Below, in pieces: positions 11,388-24,999 of a DNA stretch of 64,000 bases. Origin of the DNA: Cucumis sativus (lineage: Eukaryota > Streptophyta > Magnoliopsida > Cucurbitales > Cucurbitaceae); contig NC_026655.2 of the NCBI RefSeq assembly GCF_000004075.3, forward strand, positions 5,332,001 to 5,396,000. Reading direction: 5' to 3'. The notes beneath the pieces were generated by a model, which was not told the DNA's origin, searched no databases, and was given only the letters and a program-made list of their open reading frames with translations. Numbering within the stretch: position 1 is the first letter of the stretch; each line of letters starts with the position of its first letter. Position numbers and translations under genes: made by a program.

Positions 11388-13733
11388 CTAAGCATTTGAA
11401 ACCTTCTCTACGGAAGAAGATTCAGCACCATTTGCCAATTTTGCACGCTTGGCTTCATAATCTTTAACAGCAGCCTTGATAGCATCCTCAGCAAGCATGC
11501 TGCAGTGCAACTTAACAGGTGGTAGGGAGAGATGTTTTGCTATTTCCCTGCGGAATTGAGTATACACCATGTTATTTCACAAGTCAAAACCTCAAAGCCA
11601 AAGGCGCTTGTTAGCACAATAACTGAAAGGAGAACAGTGTGTTATAGAGAAGAGAAAAAACCAAGTTAATACTATTAGTATAGCATCATGGACAATTTTT
11701 TCAAAGGTGAAAAGCATTTAAACTAGAAAGCTTCTTTTTCTATCACCCTTAACCTTCTGACTCGTGACATCAGACATGACTGACTCTGTAACAGGAGACA
11801 TTAATTTTGGAAAGAAATGAATATTGTAATATGGAAGTAAAAGATATTGGAGCCTTAACTGAAGGTAAAGGCATAGATCATACAGTGTACAAAGAAAGAA
11901 ATTTTGTTAGATGTTAGTTGTTCTACAAACAGAAACAAGTTCAAATTCGGATGGCATAAGCTGTAGATAGACAACAAATTTTTATGATGGTCAGCACTGG
12001 ACGTTCACAAAAAACAAACACTTGTTACCTTTAAACTGTTGATCATATCCTATTAATTATAGATGAGGGAACAAACACTGAAATGACTTCTGAAGTGCTT
12101 TTCAGCTTAAAAGCAAAAGAAATAAAAACAAAAACTAAGAGGCCCACTGAAAGAACTTTAAAAAGTTTGGTTCAAGATGTATGAAACTTACGAATTTTTT
12201 ATGGTTAAGGCTTCGTCCATTTGCTTCCCTTTCACCATTTCTGTAGCTGCAAGTTCAAAACCCACGTATAAATAAAGGTCAATCTACACATATGACCATA
12301 TCAGGACAAAAGAAGGAGCTTGCCTTCGGGCCTTTTCATTATTTTAAAATATAAATTGGGCTTTCTTTTTCTTAGTTAAATTTAAGATATGTATACTTAT
12401 TAAGCCTAAACACACAAAAAAAAGGTGTTTTTTTTCATATTCCCAACTTATCTATCCTTTCTCTCCTTTATGTATCTTTTTGTATCAAGGACACCACCAG
12501 GGGAAAAACAAACAAACAAACAAGACCCACAACTTTTCTCGAGCCTTGAAGTGCCTTGAGGCTTACTGAATAAGACATAACACCTCAAACTCATTAACTG
12601 TGACAGATAAAACATACTGAACTCGGTAGAAGTACCCAAAGCTGAGAAAGATACAACTACACAGGAAGAATGCAAAGAGAGATCAAGCCCATTCTGATCC
12701 CAAGTGAAGGCAAGAAACAAAGAGTACAAGATTTTCATCTTGCATATTTTGAACAGTAAAAAGAGAAAGAGAGACTGTCACTTCTACCCGCTTTAGCTTA
12801 GGAGAGACACTTCAAATGATCATGCCAGGACTACCAACGTCCATTGAGATTGACAAACAATGGGACTCACTATGTTGATTTTTCTCACGAATACTTTAGT
12901 AATATTTTGTCCCGTCTAAAGAATCAGAGCTATTTATCCGAAAACCATGCTAAAGAAATTCTAAACCCAGTCGTGGGATTACTTTATAAATAGAGTAACT
13001 CGAATGGAATAAAACATAGTAATCAATTTATTCCAAAGATTCCAATGGAACCCAGATATCAAATCCGCAACAACGATTTAAAAGACAGGTGCCAAGTTTA
13101 CAAGCTCGCCCCATTATCCTATGAATCTAAGAAAACCTAAAAAAAATTGGCTGTCAACACATACAGTACAGTGATAACACTTCACAAAAAACCACCTAAA
13201 AATTAAATAAAGCAAATTCAACACAACAATGCCGATTCAAAGAAAATCAAGAAAAACATTCAAATTACAAAACCCTACGGTAATAAAAATATAACTCGTT
13301 CCTAATTCTACACCCTCGTTCTAGAAAAGCATAATGAAATAACGCAATGATTAAACCACCATAATTGCGTTCAACTCAACATATCTCAGGAACAAAAGTC
13401 AAAGAAAAAGAAACGGAAAAGAAAGAAAGACGTACCCAACGACGAGGAAGCAATTGCAGAACCGCAACCGAAGGTCTTGAAGCAAGCATCTACAACCTTA
13501 CCAGTCTTCTCATCAATCTTGATCTGAAGCTTCATAACATCACCACAGGCGGGCGCACCGACGAGACCGGTGCCAACCGTCGGATCATTCTTATCAAACG
13601 ATCCGACGTTTCGAGGGTTGTTGTAGTGATCAATAACCCTCTCGTGGTAGAAACGCGGAACGATTTGAACCGCCGGTGACGGCAAATCCTTAGACGCAAT
13701 CCCTAGAAGCCTCTTCGAACTGAACCTCAACAT
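11388..13733 (-). CDS. ISU1: Mitochondrial iron-sulfur cluster assembly scaffold IscU/ISU1
   Basis: ISU1 is the mitochondrial scaffold on which [2Fe-2S] clusters are built by the NFS1 desulfurase and frataxin, then released by the HSP70/HSCB chaperones. Coding exons are 13436-13733, 12192-12246 and 11388-11547; they add to 171 codons including the TAG stop, a 170-residue protein of normal length. Residues 1-28 look like a mitochondrial presequence (basic and serine-rich, no acid before Lys15/Asp16). The scaffold core starts at YHERVIDHYNNPRNVG. The cluster ligands are present: Cys63 with Asp65 in PACGD, Cys90 in FGCGSAIASSS and Cys133 in KLHCSML. The chaperone motif LPPVK is at 126-130. The usual plant ATEWVKG reads ATEMVKG here, at the exon 1-2 junction. 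Intron 1 is 1.2 kb and intron 2 0.64 kb. Confidence 0.97.
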
Positions 13734-14241
13734 ATTTTACCGATTTCGTTTCTCTCCACAAGTTCGGGAGACTGGATTTTTATTATTTCTTCTTATTTGC
13801 CCTATTTATACTCCCTTGCGATAATGGCGGTGATGAGTTATTATGTAACACGTGGACGGCTGAGATCAATTCGAATTTTATGCCCCTTTGGTGATATCTT
13901 CGAATCTTTCCTCAGGATTCAACTAGATGAGGGTTAAAGTATCTTCTTTTCCGAAACACCGTGGGCTTGATTTATGTGGGCCTAATTTCCCAATCTTCTA
14001 CATACATGGGCCTAAATGGGTCCAGTTTTATATCTTTTATAGACGGGCCATAATGGGCCTAGTTGGGTCATCAACCCAAGGTCATGGCAATTGAGCATAT
14101 TAATCCAACATTTTCATCTTTAACCCTAACCAAACATTATTATGTTTCACTTTTACCCTTTAGGGTTGGTGTTATTATTTATACACCACAATTGTTCCAA
14201 AAATTAATCTGATAGTTATGCAATATACCAATTAGATTCAA

Positions 14242-14461
14242 AATAATTAAATATATAGTAAAATTTTAAAAAAATTGTAAATATAACAAAGTTTATCACT
14301 GATAGACCATGTTACAAATATTTATCTATCACTAATAGACCATGTTACAAATATTGATTTATCACTGATAGACCATAAGACTATATCAACGAAGTCTATC
14401 ATCGATAGATTTTGCTATATTTACAATTTTTTTAAAAAATGTTACTATATATTTAATTATT
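14242..14461. mobile_element. Hairpin MITE, copy 1
   Basis: The left end AATAATTAAATATATAGTA and the inverted right end are nearly identical for about 45 bp, continuing into a TTTTAAAAAAATTGTAAATATA block. The middle contains several TCTATC/GATAGA motifs, themselves palindromic (ATCACTGATAGACCAT). The whole 220 bp can fold back on itself. There is no coding capacity. I could not fix the target-site duplication. Confidence 0.75.
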
Positions 14462-14694
14462 ATTCCTAGAATTGCCACCAATTATAGTTACTCATTAAAA
14501 TATTTGTTGTTACATAGATATATTGTAAATAAGAGGGTTCGACGTTAATATTAAAAATTTATTGATATCTTCAATATTTCTATAAAATTGGAATTTGGAT
14601 ATTAACATCGGCGTTATTGTTTTAATCTTTAAATTTTTTCATGCACGAGCTTTCGTGTTGAAACAAATAGGACAATTATAATGGATGCGATTTT

Positions 14695-14880
14695 AGGAAT
14701 AATAATTAAGGATATAGCAACATTTAAAAAAAATTGCAAACATAGAAAAATTATCGCTGATAGATTTGTATGGTCTATCAATGATAGACCAATACTTACA
14801 ACATGATCTATCGGTGATAGATTTCTATCATTGATAGAATTTGACAAATTTTACTATATTTGTAATTTAAAATGTTGTTC
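14695..14880. mobile_element. Hairpin MITE, copy 2 of the same family
   Basis: The left end GGAATAATAATTAAGGATATAGCAAC matches the inverted right end of the copy at 14242-14461. The middle again has repeated TATCAATGATAGA-type palindromes, and the right arm ends at AATTTAAAATGTTGTT. The two copies lie about 240 bp apart. The right terminus is shortened or diverged. Confidence 0.7.
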
Positions 14881-17800
14881 GCAAACAAATATGGTATAGG
14901 TTTGAGGACAAAATGAAAAGATGCATATAGGGCCCTACAAATTGTACATGATTGTGTGAAAGATCAATGCTTATAATGCTCATAATATTATTCTCTATAT
15001 TGAAATGTAGTGAAGTTGCAAATTAGGTTTACATATATTCATAATATTTTATTTAATAATAATAAATTGCTTTCTATAATGAGAAGTGGAACTTGTAAGG
15101 ATCAATTTGATGTCTTGCCTCACTAAAGATTGTCTAATTCAAAGTTGGTAGTCCACTTTACCCATCATAAAGTGCTAGAAAATATCATATGGATTTCATA
15201 AATGTGATCTTAATTGTTATATATAGTTATTTATTAGGAAAGATGTATATTATTTTATTGAAGAGGTAAACTATGGGTGAGTTGGCGTCGTTATCACAGT
15301 TCTTAGGATGTGCAGTTGTTAGGACGATCTTCGATCGTGTATTTTTTGTTTTTAGTCTCTTTATCTATAATGATTTACTTTGTTATTGTCTCGTGATGTT
15401 TTGTAAGTTGTGTTTATGACTTCATTTCCTGAAAAGAAAAAAAATTGATTGTTTCTTATCTTTTAACTTTGAGTCTTTCTATACATATGTAAAAGAGGTA
15501 TTGAAGATCAAATTATTACATCACCGAGTGGAAAAAGCATAACTTCATGTCCATGAACGAATCATCTATACTTTATGTAAAAGATATATCATCTTAATCC
15601 AATTGATATAAAACCAAATTCACATATTTCTACCGTTATTATTCTAGTTTAGTTTTTCGCACATGACAAGCATTAACTTGTAATAAAGTAGGATCCACAC
15701 GAGCAACAAATTCACAAAATCCTTTTTATTCACGGTACTTGCTAAAATACAAGGACATACTACATTAGGAAAGCGATTAATTATATCGGTTTACATGTGT
15801 ACACTTTTAAATCGTAAATAATCATGAATTATTAAATTAATATAATATACTTTAATTGTTTTCCCTCTAATTAATTATGGGACCATTAGAGAACAGTCGT
15901 TCATTTGTCCAATTCTGAGCTTATCACAATCGAAAGGTTGTTTCTACCTTGAATCTAACGTCTCTTCTTTTACGAAAAACATACACCCTATCTATTATAG
16001 GACAATTGGTCTAGACTTTTAATGTATAACATGAAAATGAAAATAAAGTATCAATCTTTGTCATTGGGATTGACTTGTGAGCACTAGGGCAATAATGACA
16101 AATGTCATAGCAATTGTGGATAGAAGTTTGGGAAATGCGCAACACCTACAAAGGTAGAGCAAAAAAGCAAGAACCATGACCATGCATCTTTAACAAAAGC
16201 TCCCTTGTAAGATATGAATGAAAAGCCATAACAATAGATACAATCAAATCAAATAAAGGGGGAAATTGTAGGAGATAATTTATGAAAGTTAAGTTCTCCT
16301 GTTTTACAATCATCATGAACCAAAATTACAAAACAGTTCATAAGTTTTCGTATTCACCTTTTTACAATCAACCATTGGAATATTGTAGAGGTGTCGTCAC
16401 TAGTCATTGAAATGTCGGATGTTGCAAAGCGAGAGAGAGGAGACAAAGAAGAGAGAGTGGAAACAAGATAACAAGAAAGAATTAAGAGAGCGAGACAGGG
16501 AGAAAGAGGATATCAATGGAAAGGAGTGAGGAGAACGAGAGAGCAAGGGCATAAGGTCAATCCATGTGCACAAGATTTTGTTTTGGTCATTTTACAAGAA
16601 CATACCTCTAAAGTATGGTGAATTATTTCAATTATACCATCAAATTTTTAATTATAAAAATTGATTATTAAACTTGTAAATGGTTAAAATTAGTCCGTGT
16701 AGCAAAATTGTAATAATTGCAAAAGTATGAGGATTAAATTTTTATCATTCATGAGTTAAATTTCTACCACTATAGTAAGTTGGTCACTCTAATATCTTTA
16801 GAAGTTCGATAGTCCAATATTTACCATTGAAAGTTTGAAAGTATCATTGCAATCACTAAGTTGACTACCGAGTTGCTTTTATAAGTTGCCAAAACAAAAC
16901 AAAAAAAGAAGAAAACATCTCTCAAACTTTGGAGGTAGCCTATTGATTTGAAAGCCCTTCACTTTCATGCATTATTGAAAAAAACAATCTATATATAACA
17001 TATTCAATAATCATAAGTGGGCTTCAAATTATTTAAACTTGACAAAAACTAATCAATATATATGAAAATTACATCATGTTGAGAAACTCTTCTATTTCTT
17101 TCTTACTAAAACTACAATTTTGTGATTCATTAAGATAAAAACTAATGGAAGAAATCACGTTAGGGACTGATGGCAAAAACAACTATTAGGGTTATAGTTA
17201 TAATAACATCCTCAAATTGTTAATTTTAAAAATTGAGCGACCCTCGAACTTCTACAAATGTTAAAATTAAATTAAATTTTAAAAATTGTAACAATTTATT
17301 ACAATCTTCGTTTTTTTTGGGTTAAAAAAGAAGATTATACATACAAATATTAAATCTAACTACATTTCTCGTAATTTTCTTCGTGTTTACTCCAAATTTC
17401 TCTCAAATTAGCCGTATATTGTTAGTTTTTATTTTAAGTAGTCCAATAATGATCTCAATCTTGTGGTTGTGTTATCCTCTAATAATACATCATAAATTCT
17501 AATCTCTTTTACATATTCATATATAATTTAGACAAATTAATTAAACTTGAGCGCGACAATAACAAATTTTGTATCTTTTATAAAAATAAACGCTAATGAC
17601 TAACTCAAACTCAAAACGCAAGAAGATATAGTCATTTGAACATATTAACGCTCCAAAATACAAGTAATCAAATAAAGTTATAAAAAAAATATGGGATATA
17701 TCTCAAAACTCAATCATGCAGTATTATCATCATGAACATAAAATCACATCACACGCATCATTTGGCTTTGGCACACATATTGTTACTATATCTTTTAGGG

Positions 17801-20800
17801 TTTTGTTTGCTTTTAGTGTCCTTTGCATCAAGATATGAAATAATAATACAATTGTCTTGACTTTTGCATCAATGAATTATTGGATATCATTTACCTTTCT
17901 TTTCTTCTATCAGTTAATGCACTTCAAATCACATTATATGTTTTCTTTAAAAATTAAAAAAGAAAAAAACTTCAAATCATTATTTGTGATGTTATAATTA
18001 TTTAGTATACTTAAAGCACTTATAACTTTTGACAAAAACAAAAAGAAAAAGAAATACAATCTATTCTAAAAATAATACAATATGGCAAATTTGACATTGC
18101 TATAAAATTTGAGAAGAAATTGGGATTGATGTAATTACTTTTACAAAATTAGGATTGAACTCAAAAAACTAAAATAATGAGATATTTTTTAATATGGTAA
18201 AATTAACCATTTTTTTTTTAAAAAAATATAATGAAATTCAAATTTTACCTTACTTTTTAAAATATTTTAAAGAGTTTTATTTAATTATTAGTCTCTACTT
18301 TAGGACAAACAATTATCTTTAAAATTTTAATTATAACTCTATCATTTGATTAGATTGATGGTTAAACATTTTTATCTTCCCTGATTAAGTTAAATTTAGT
18401 GAAAGCATTAGAATAATTAATTTAAAATTTTTCAGTGAACAAAGTTAGTATTATTATTATTAAAAATAAACTTCATCAAACGATTCAAATCTAATTCGTT
18501 GTCTTAATTGATATTGTGATCTCACATCCACCGGCCATAGCTTCGATCTTACTTTTTATCAACATAAGTTTGATAAGGTAATGTTTTTAGAAAGAATCTA
18601 AATTAAATTATTTTTTAGAAGGTTGTATAAACTATAGGGCTTATTGAAAATGGATTTCCCATCCTTGTAACCTAACAATTGACCTAACTAAACTAATTTT
18701 CTTTACTTAATAACTACTTTGACAATAATATTATTCTACATCATCCTTTTTTTTTAATCTTTTTAATCCATACTTGGCATTTATGAAATAAAATAATTGA
18801 ATTGAACAACTAGCTAGCTTTTGTTTTCTAACACTACACAACATTGCTTCTAATAATTAATCCCTCCCTCTTGCTTTTCTTTACTCGTATGCCTTTTTGG
18901 AATTTAATATATATAATTGACACTTCCATCCAAATATCAATTCCATATCTAGTGGTGTAACTAAGATTAAGAACGTTTTTGTTTTGAGATAATCAAAGTT
19001 TAAAACGTCGATATTGATGAAAATATCAATAACTTATATTTTGTGAGTTTTTTTAGTTATAATGGAAATATTGATTTGCTCTTTGATTATTGATATTGAA
19101 TGATCCATGAAAATGTGAAATTTTTTATAAAAAAATATCGACTTATGTTATTCAAAAATTTAATACTACAAGTGTAACTCATTCAAACTTGTAAGTTTGT
19201 TAATATTATTAGTTTTGTGTTGAATTTTAAAAGACATTTAATAGATTTATTAACTTTCAATTTTTTCAAATATATAACTCTTAAGAATTTGAACCTTTTA
19301 AAAAATGTAATGAATCTACTCGATACAATAATTTAATTTTATAACTAATATTATATATGAACTTTCACTTTTGTTTTTATTAGGTCTATGAATCTTTTTC
19401 TAAACAAACTCAATCATATATTTGACACAATATTAAAGAAAAAAATGTTTAGGAATATTATTAGACACAAAAAAAAAATATTGTATATTAACGTTTTTTT
19501 TTTTAAAAAAAGTAGTCATTGTCAAGTGAAATTATCTTGAATTCATTTTTTTTGGCTCTCCAAACGTCGAGTACAATGAATCTTGTGATTAAAAGTTTTC
19601 ATATTTATCCTATTTCGTCATTTTTTACTCCAGAGTTTAGAGTAATGTGATATATATATATATAAATTATTTACCTTTCTAAAAACGCAGTTTTCATGAT
19701 ATTATTTTTTGTTAGTCAACCAACTATCAAAATAAATTTAAGAGACTATTAAAACTATTGTTCAACCATAAATAAAAATTAGAAAAATGTTTATTTTAAA
19801 TTCCATAAAACACTTAAACTCAAACTTCAATTTATTATATACTTCAAAGTCAAATAATTAACATAAAAACAAACAATCAAATAATTGTAAATTAGTTTGT
19901 CACCTTTTTCCCCCTTTTTCTTAAGAACATAATAAGTCAATTATTTATTAAAATCTGTCACAAGTAAATCAATGATTTATGTAATACGTTTATAGAAAAT
20001 AATAATATATTATCTTCCCATTAGGTACAATTTTTTGACTTTTATTACATTAACACACATAATTAATACACAAACCTAAGCAACCAATAATAATAATAAT
20101 TAACAAAAAGCATACTCATATATATATATATATAGCCCTCTATATCTTCTTATCCCAATAAGTTCAATCAAAACTTTATTGTTTCCACTACAAGCAAATT
20201 TAGGTTTTAATTTTAATTCCTTTAAAAGATACTTCACAACATATATATTATATTCATATATTTATATAATAAGATTAGGTTATTAGTGCATTCATCATAA
20301 TTGGGTATATGAATTATAAAATTAGGAAATTAGGAATATGGGCATGGTTGGCAAGCACCTACATATGCATATAATAATTATTTTATTTATATATCAAACT
20401 TGAAACTTTTTAATACTAAAATTATGCCCTTTTGCTAATAATTTAGGTATTTAATTTTTTGTTTCTAAACATACTTAAGCTTAACCTATCAAAGTTTCTC
20501 TTTTCTATAAGTCATTTGATCATATCCTACATTCACACACATATTTTCCTCCGTATCAACGTATTAAACTTTAATTATGATATGTGAAGTTATCGTGTTA
20601 GTTTTTAAATATGCATCTAAACTTTTGAAGAAAGTGGTGCACCAAAAAAAAAGAATAACAATAATAAATTATTGTTTTGACTTCTTTTCCAAAAGTTATT
20701 CAAAAGATAATTAAGATTAAGACTAGAAAATATGTATGTATATATTATTAGGTTAATTATTTTTTTCCTTTTGAGTTTAAAAGACCATAGGTCCTATAGT

Positions 20801-23800
20801 TGATATGCTTTGAGTCAAACAACATGTTTTAGGAATTAAAATGTGACCTAGAAATCAAAAGGGTACCTAGCAATAGCCAATAGTTGTCAAAGAAAAAGAA
20901 AATTTGGCCACTTGTTGTTAGGAATGAGATATTAATCAATAATAATGAATGAATGATGCATGAATATATATTAGTGTCCATATATATAAAATAAATTATC
21001 TTTAAATTTTAAATATAAATGCAAAAGGAAACGTGTTAATTTAAATCATCATTTTTAAAAATAATTTTATTTAATAACATCATCACATTGTACATTGTGA
21101 CTGCTTCCTAATAATCGCTAGACAGGATGAATTTAAAAATATTATGTACTTTTTATAATTATTGGATATAAATTTGAAATGCTTTTGTTTCATATTATTC
21201 AAAAGTAAAAAAATTTCTCGAACTATATAATCTTACTGAATAAGTTCACTAATGTAATCGATTTGCATGAATTTAGCAAAAACAGAAATAGCATGTATAT
21301 TTACCCCTTCTATACATATGATATATGATCTCCCCAACTAAATAATCTACAATATATAACATTTATATAATCCCAAATAAAAACTCTCGTGTCTAAAAAT
21401 TATTAAATAATGGATGAAGAATGGAACGTGTAGTGTTAATTACCATTTTAAAGTAAAGTTGTTTTAGCCCTAAAATAATTAAAATTTAATTTTAACAATA
21501 GTAAAAAATTTCGTGAACAGGTTATGACTTTTACATCATGTATTGGGTAATTTGCAAAATTGATTCTAGATTTCATATAAATGTTACTAGTAGAACTCTT
21601 AAACTTACAAAAGCTTTAGGAGTTAAATTCCTATACAAGTTTTTGGGATTAGATTTCTAAATGATAAAAATTGAATGGACAAATTCTACCACAATTATGG
21701 TCATTATTTCTTAATATTAGGGTTTAGTTTTAATATTAATTTTTTAATTAAAAGTTTGACGAGTATAATCGGATTTTATAACTAAAAGTTGGGTACTATT
21801 TTTTAATAAATTTTCTTTTGTTCTTTAAATAAAAATTTCATACGTCGGTTGAATTTTAGTTTTTGATGGACGAGATCATTTTAAACATCTATTAAATCGA
21901 TCATAGTCAATTGAGTGACGATTTGATAAGAAAACTGACTCGATCGATCAGAGAATAACCATGATTATTATATTTGCAACCATTAGATAAAAAAACCGAA
22001 AAATAGAAACATAAAATCACGAGTTAAATAACTAAAAATGGAAAAGAGAAAAAGAAAAAGAGAACAAACAAAAAAAAAACGAAGGGTCAGATGAGGAGTG
22101 CAAAGGGAGGGGCCAATGCCTTCTTCGATGAAAAGCCAAAAGGGTTTTCCACCCACAAGATTAGGTATGGTATTATAAAGTTTTGTTGTTGTTACATTCT
22201 AATAAAGTTCCTTTTTCATTTTCATTTTTTTCTTCTTTCTCTTTTTCCATTTTTGAGTAAACCTTTTTTTAGAAAATTGAAATTAATATGTTCAGAATAA
22301 CATTGGTACGGTGTTGGTAGAGTTTATATCACTATATTTTCTAAATTATAAAAATAGAAAATGTAAAAACCGATAACTTTATGATGATTGTCGTCTGATA
22401 ATCGCATGATATCATTAATTATTTGTCATATGTTGTGAGCTGTTTTTTCTCTTCTGAAAATTGTTGTCTCAATTTACAATTTCTCTGCAAATAATCCAAC
22501 AACCTAAACAATCAGACTATCCAACTCAAATTGTAAAAGTTAGCTTTGATTAGATTTAATTAATTTTGGATTAGGTTAGGTCGAAAATTTCTAATCTTAA
22601 TATTATTAATACTTTAACCATACTTTTACTATATTAATTAACTATATAGTATACTCTAATGAATTCACAATCTTATTGAAATTAAATTTCAGAACACAAA
22701 CCTCCAAAATAATAATAATTAATGGGTCTGTCCAAATCCAATCGAAACCTTATCTTTGACAGTTAGAAACTTAATTAAAATTAAATGACATAAGTTTTTA
22801 TGTTACATGTGACTTGTTACCAAGTGGACAAAAATAATATAAGATAGTAACATAGGGTTGTTATAATTTTCTCAAAATATAATAAATAAACAACATAGGC
22901 TTATTATTTAACAAAGTAGTTCATAGAGTCTACTTATAATTGCATCATCAATTGAGAAAATCACATTAATTAAATTATTTCTTTCCTAATTTTTCTATGA
23001 TAATCAACCTATAAAAGTTAACCTTAATAACGGGTTGAAATTATTTCACAAGTATTCTATCACGTGTTTAATGATAGTGACAATTCAGTATTAAACGTGA
23101 GTGTGATTTGTGTGATACATTGAAACTATATGAAAATTAATTATATTGAGAACTAGAAGTGCAAGTTGTGTTATCTTATTAATTAAACGGGATAAAACTA
23201 TGAATTCATTCTCACCTTTCATATTGATATATATATAGGAGTAAAGCAAAAAAGTTTAAATTATACTCTTTCAACTTTCTATATTGAAATGAAATTGATT
23301 CAAGCATAAAAGAATGTTTGCACTACGCAAGTATACACTTTATTCAAACTAGTACGTATTATTCATCTGTCTATGCATCATTAGAAAATAAAAAAAAAGG
23401 TGAGTTTTTTTTTTTTTACTATATGTGGTTATTGTTTAGTTAAATGATAATACATTTAAACTCGTAATTAAACTTTATTTATTTACTTTTTCTTCAAGGT
23501 TGAGATGTTTGATATTAAAAAAAAATGTAGATTTATTATATGCAAAAATCGTTAGTTTTATAATTATTAACATAATCATTTGTTTTTCTCCAAACATAAT
23601 CTAACCAAATACAAACGTTCAATTTGATTATTTCATATACACACAGCACGATTGAGTTCACTCTATAAATCTTAAACCAAATCTTATAACTTGAAACGTA
23701 GTAAATAAAAGTCAAATCTTGGATTTGATTTTTACATTTAGTTCAATTTGATCATTTTCTTATGAACCCCTCAACGTCTAGTTATTGCATTGCAATACCT

Positions 23801-24999
23801 TGGAAATTAAAAAATAAAAACAAAATCTTAGTAATTTTTTTAAAAAAATAAAAAATAAAAATAAGTAGTATAGTAATAATTAAAGAGATTCTCGAGTGGA
23901 CTAGAAATTTTTAAAAAATGAAACTATTTTAAAAAGAACTTAAATTAGATGAAAAGACTACTATTCATTTTTAAAATTTTATATAGTGATATAGACTTTA
24001 TTACTATGATTTTTCTTTTTGTTATTTGTTTTGTGGTAAGTAAATAAGAAATATATATTTTTGATATATTTTATAAATACTTGAAATGTTTTCCATTTAA
24101 AAAAATGTGCATAAGAAAAAGTAGTGAGAAAATGTGGCTTTATGGTTTTGAATGGCTTTTTATCAATCTTACTTTACAACAACCGGTAGGCACCAGAAAT
24201 CTTTCCGTTGAATGGTTCTTTCTATGTCTTCGTCTTTTTCTAAAGAAATTAAAACTATCTTATTCTTATTATTCACTATTCTTGTATTTCTCTCTTAATT
24301 TATACATTTCTTTTTCACTACCTAAACTCTTTCTTTTTTGCAACTTCATGCCTATTTTTCTTTCTTTCTATAATAAAACAAACAACGTTTAAAGAGAAAA
24401 ACCAACAAAAGAAAACAATATTATCTTATACAATTATTTCATCCATCCCCCTCAAATGTCTTAACATCTTTAAATACTATATTATAATTTATATACTAAT
24501 CATAATAATCTAGTATTTTTTTTTCTTGATAACCATTTTATTTTATAAAAACTAATCTTTTAGTTATAAGTTTTGTTTATGTTATTATACATTATTTTGG
24601 ATTACGTTGGATTTAGAAGAGTTTGGGATGTATTAAACCTAATAATACGTATATTAATTGTGAATAATGATTGTATACGTTTTGGGAACTTAGTTTGATA
24701 TAGATGGAAAGAAAAGATTGCTCTTTTACAAGTGCGCAAGCATGCCACGTTCAAACAAAAAGGATGGACATGAAAAAGGATGAAGAAGATTAGAATGAAC
24801 AAAAAGAAATTAAATTATAATTTAACTATTGAACTAATTACAAGAATTATATAGCTTGCGAGTCAAATCTGAATTTTTAATTCTACTTTTAATCGCTTAA
24901 TCTGTCTTTCTCTTCTCCAAAAGAGAAAGCGAGAGAGGGAAATGTGGGCCGTGTCATCACTCATCACTGAGTAGCGTAGAGTTATTTATGTGCTTTGGC

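Larger units (their letters stand above)
13734..24999. other. 11-kb AT-rich intergenic region without a recognisable gene
   Basis: It separates the ISU1 promoter (13734 to about 14100) from the BOR leader. It holds two related hairpin MITEs (14242-14461, 14695-14880), a GA-rich stretch around 16425-16540, short AT microsatellites (for example 20117-20134) and many A/T runs. All open frames here are short and have no familiar protein sequence. I looked for the T-loop pattern of tRNAs and for common plant miRNA sequences and saw none. Confidence 0.6.

Noticed and set aside
24081..24392. 103-codon open frame upstream of the boron transporter
   Set aside because: Low-complexity Phe/Leu/Ser sequence from T-rich DNA, with no splice sites or domain to support it.
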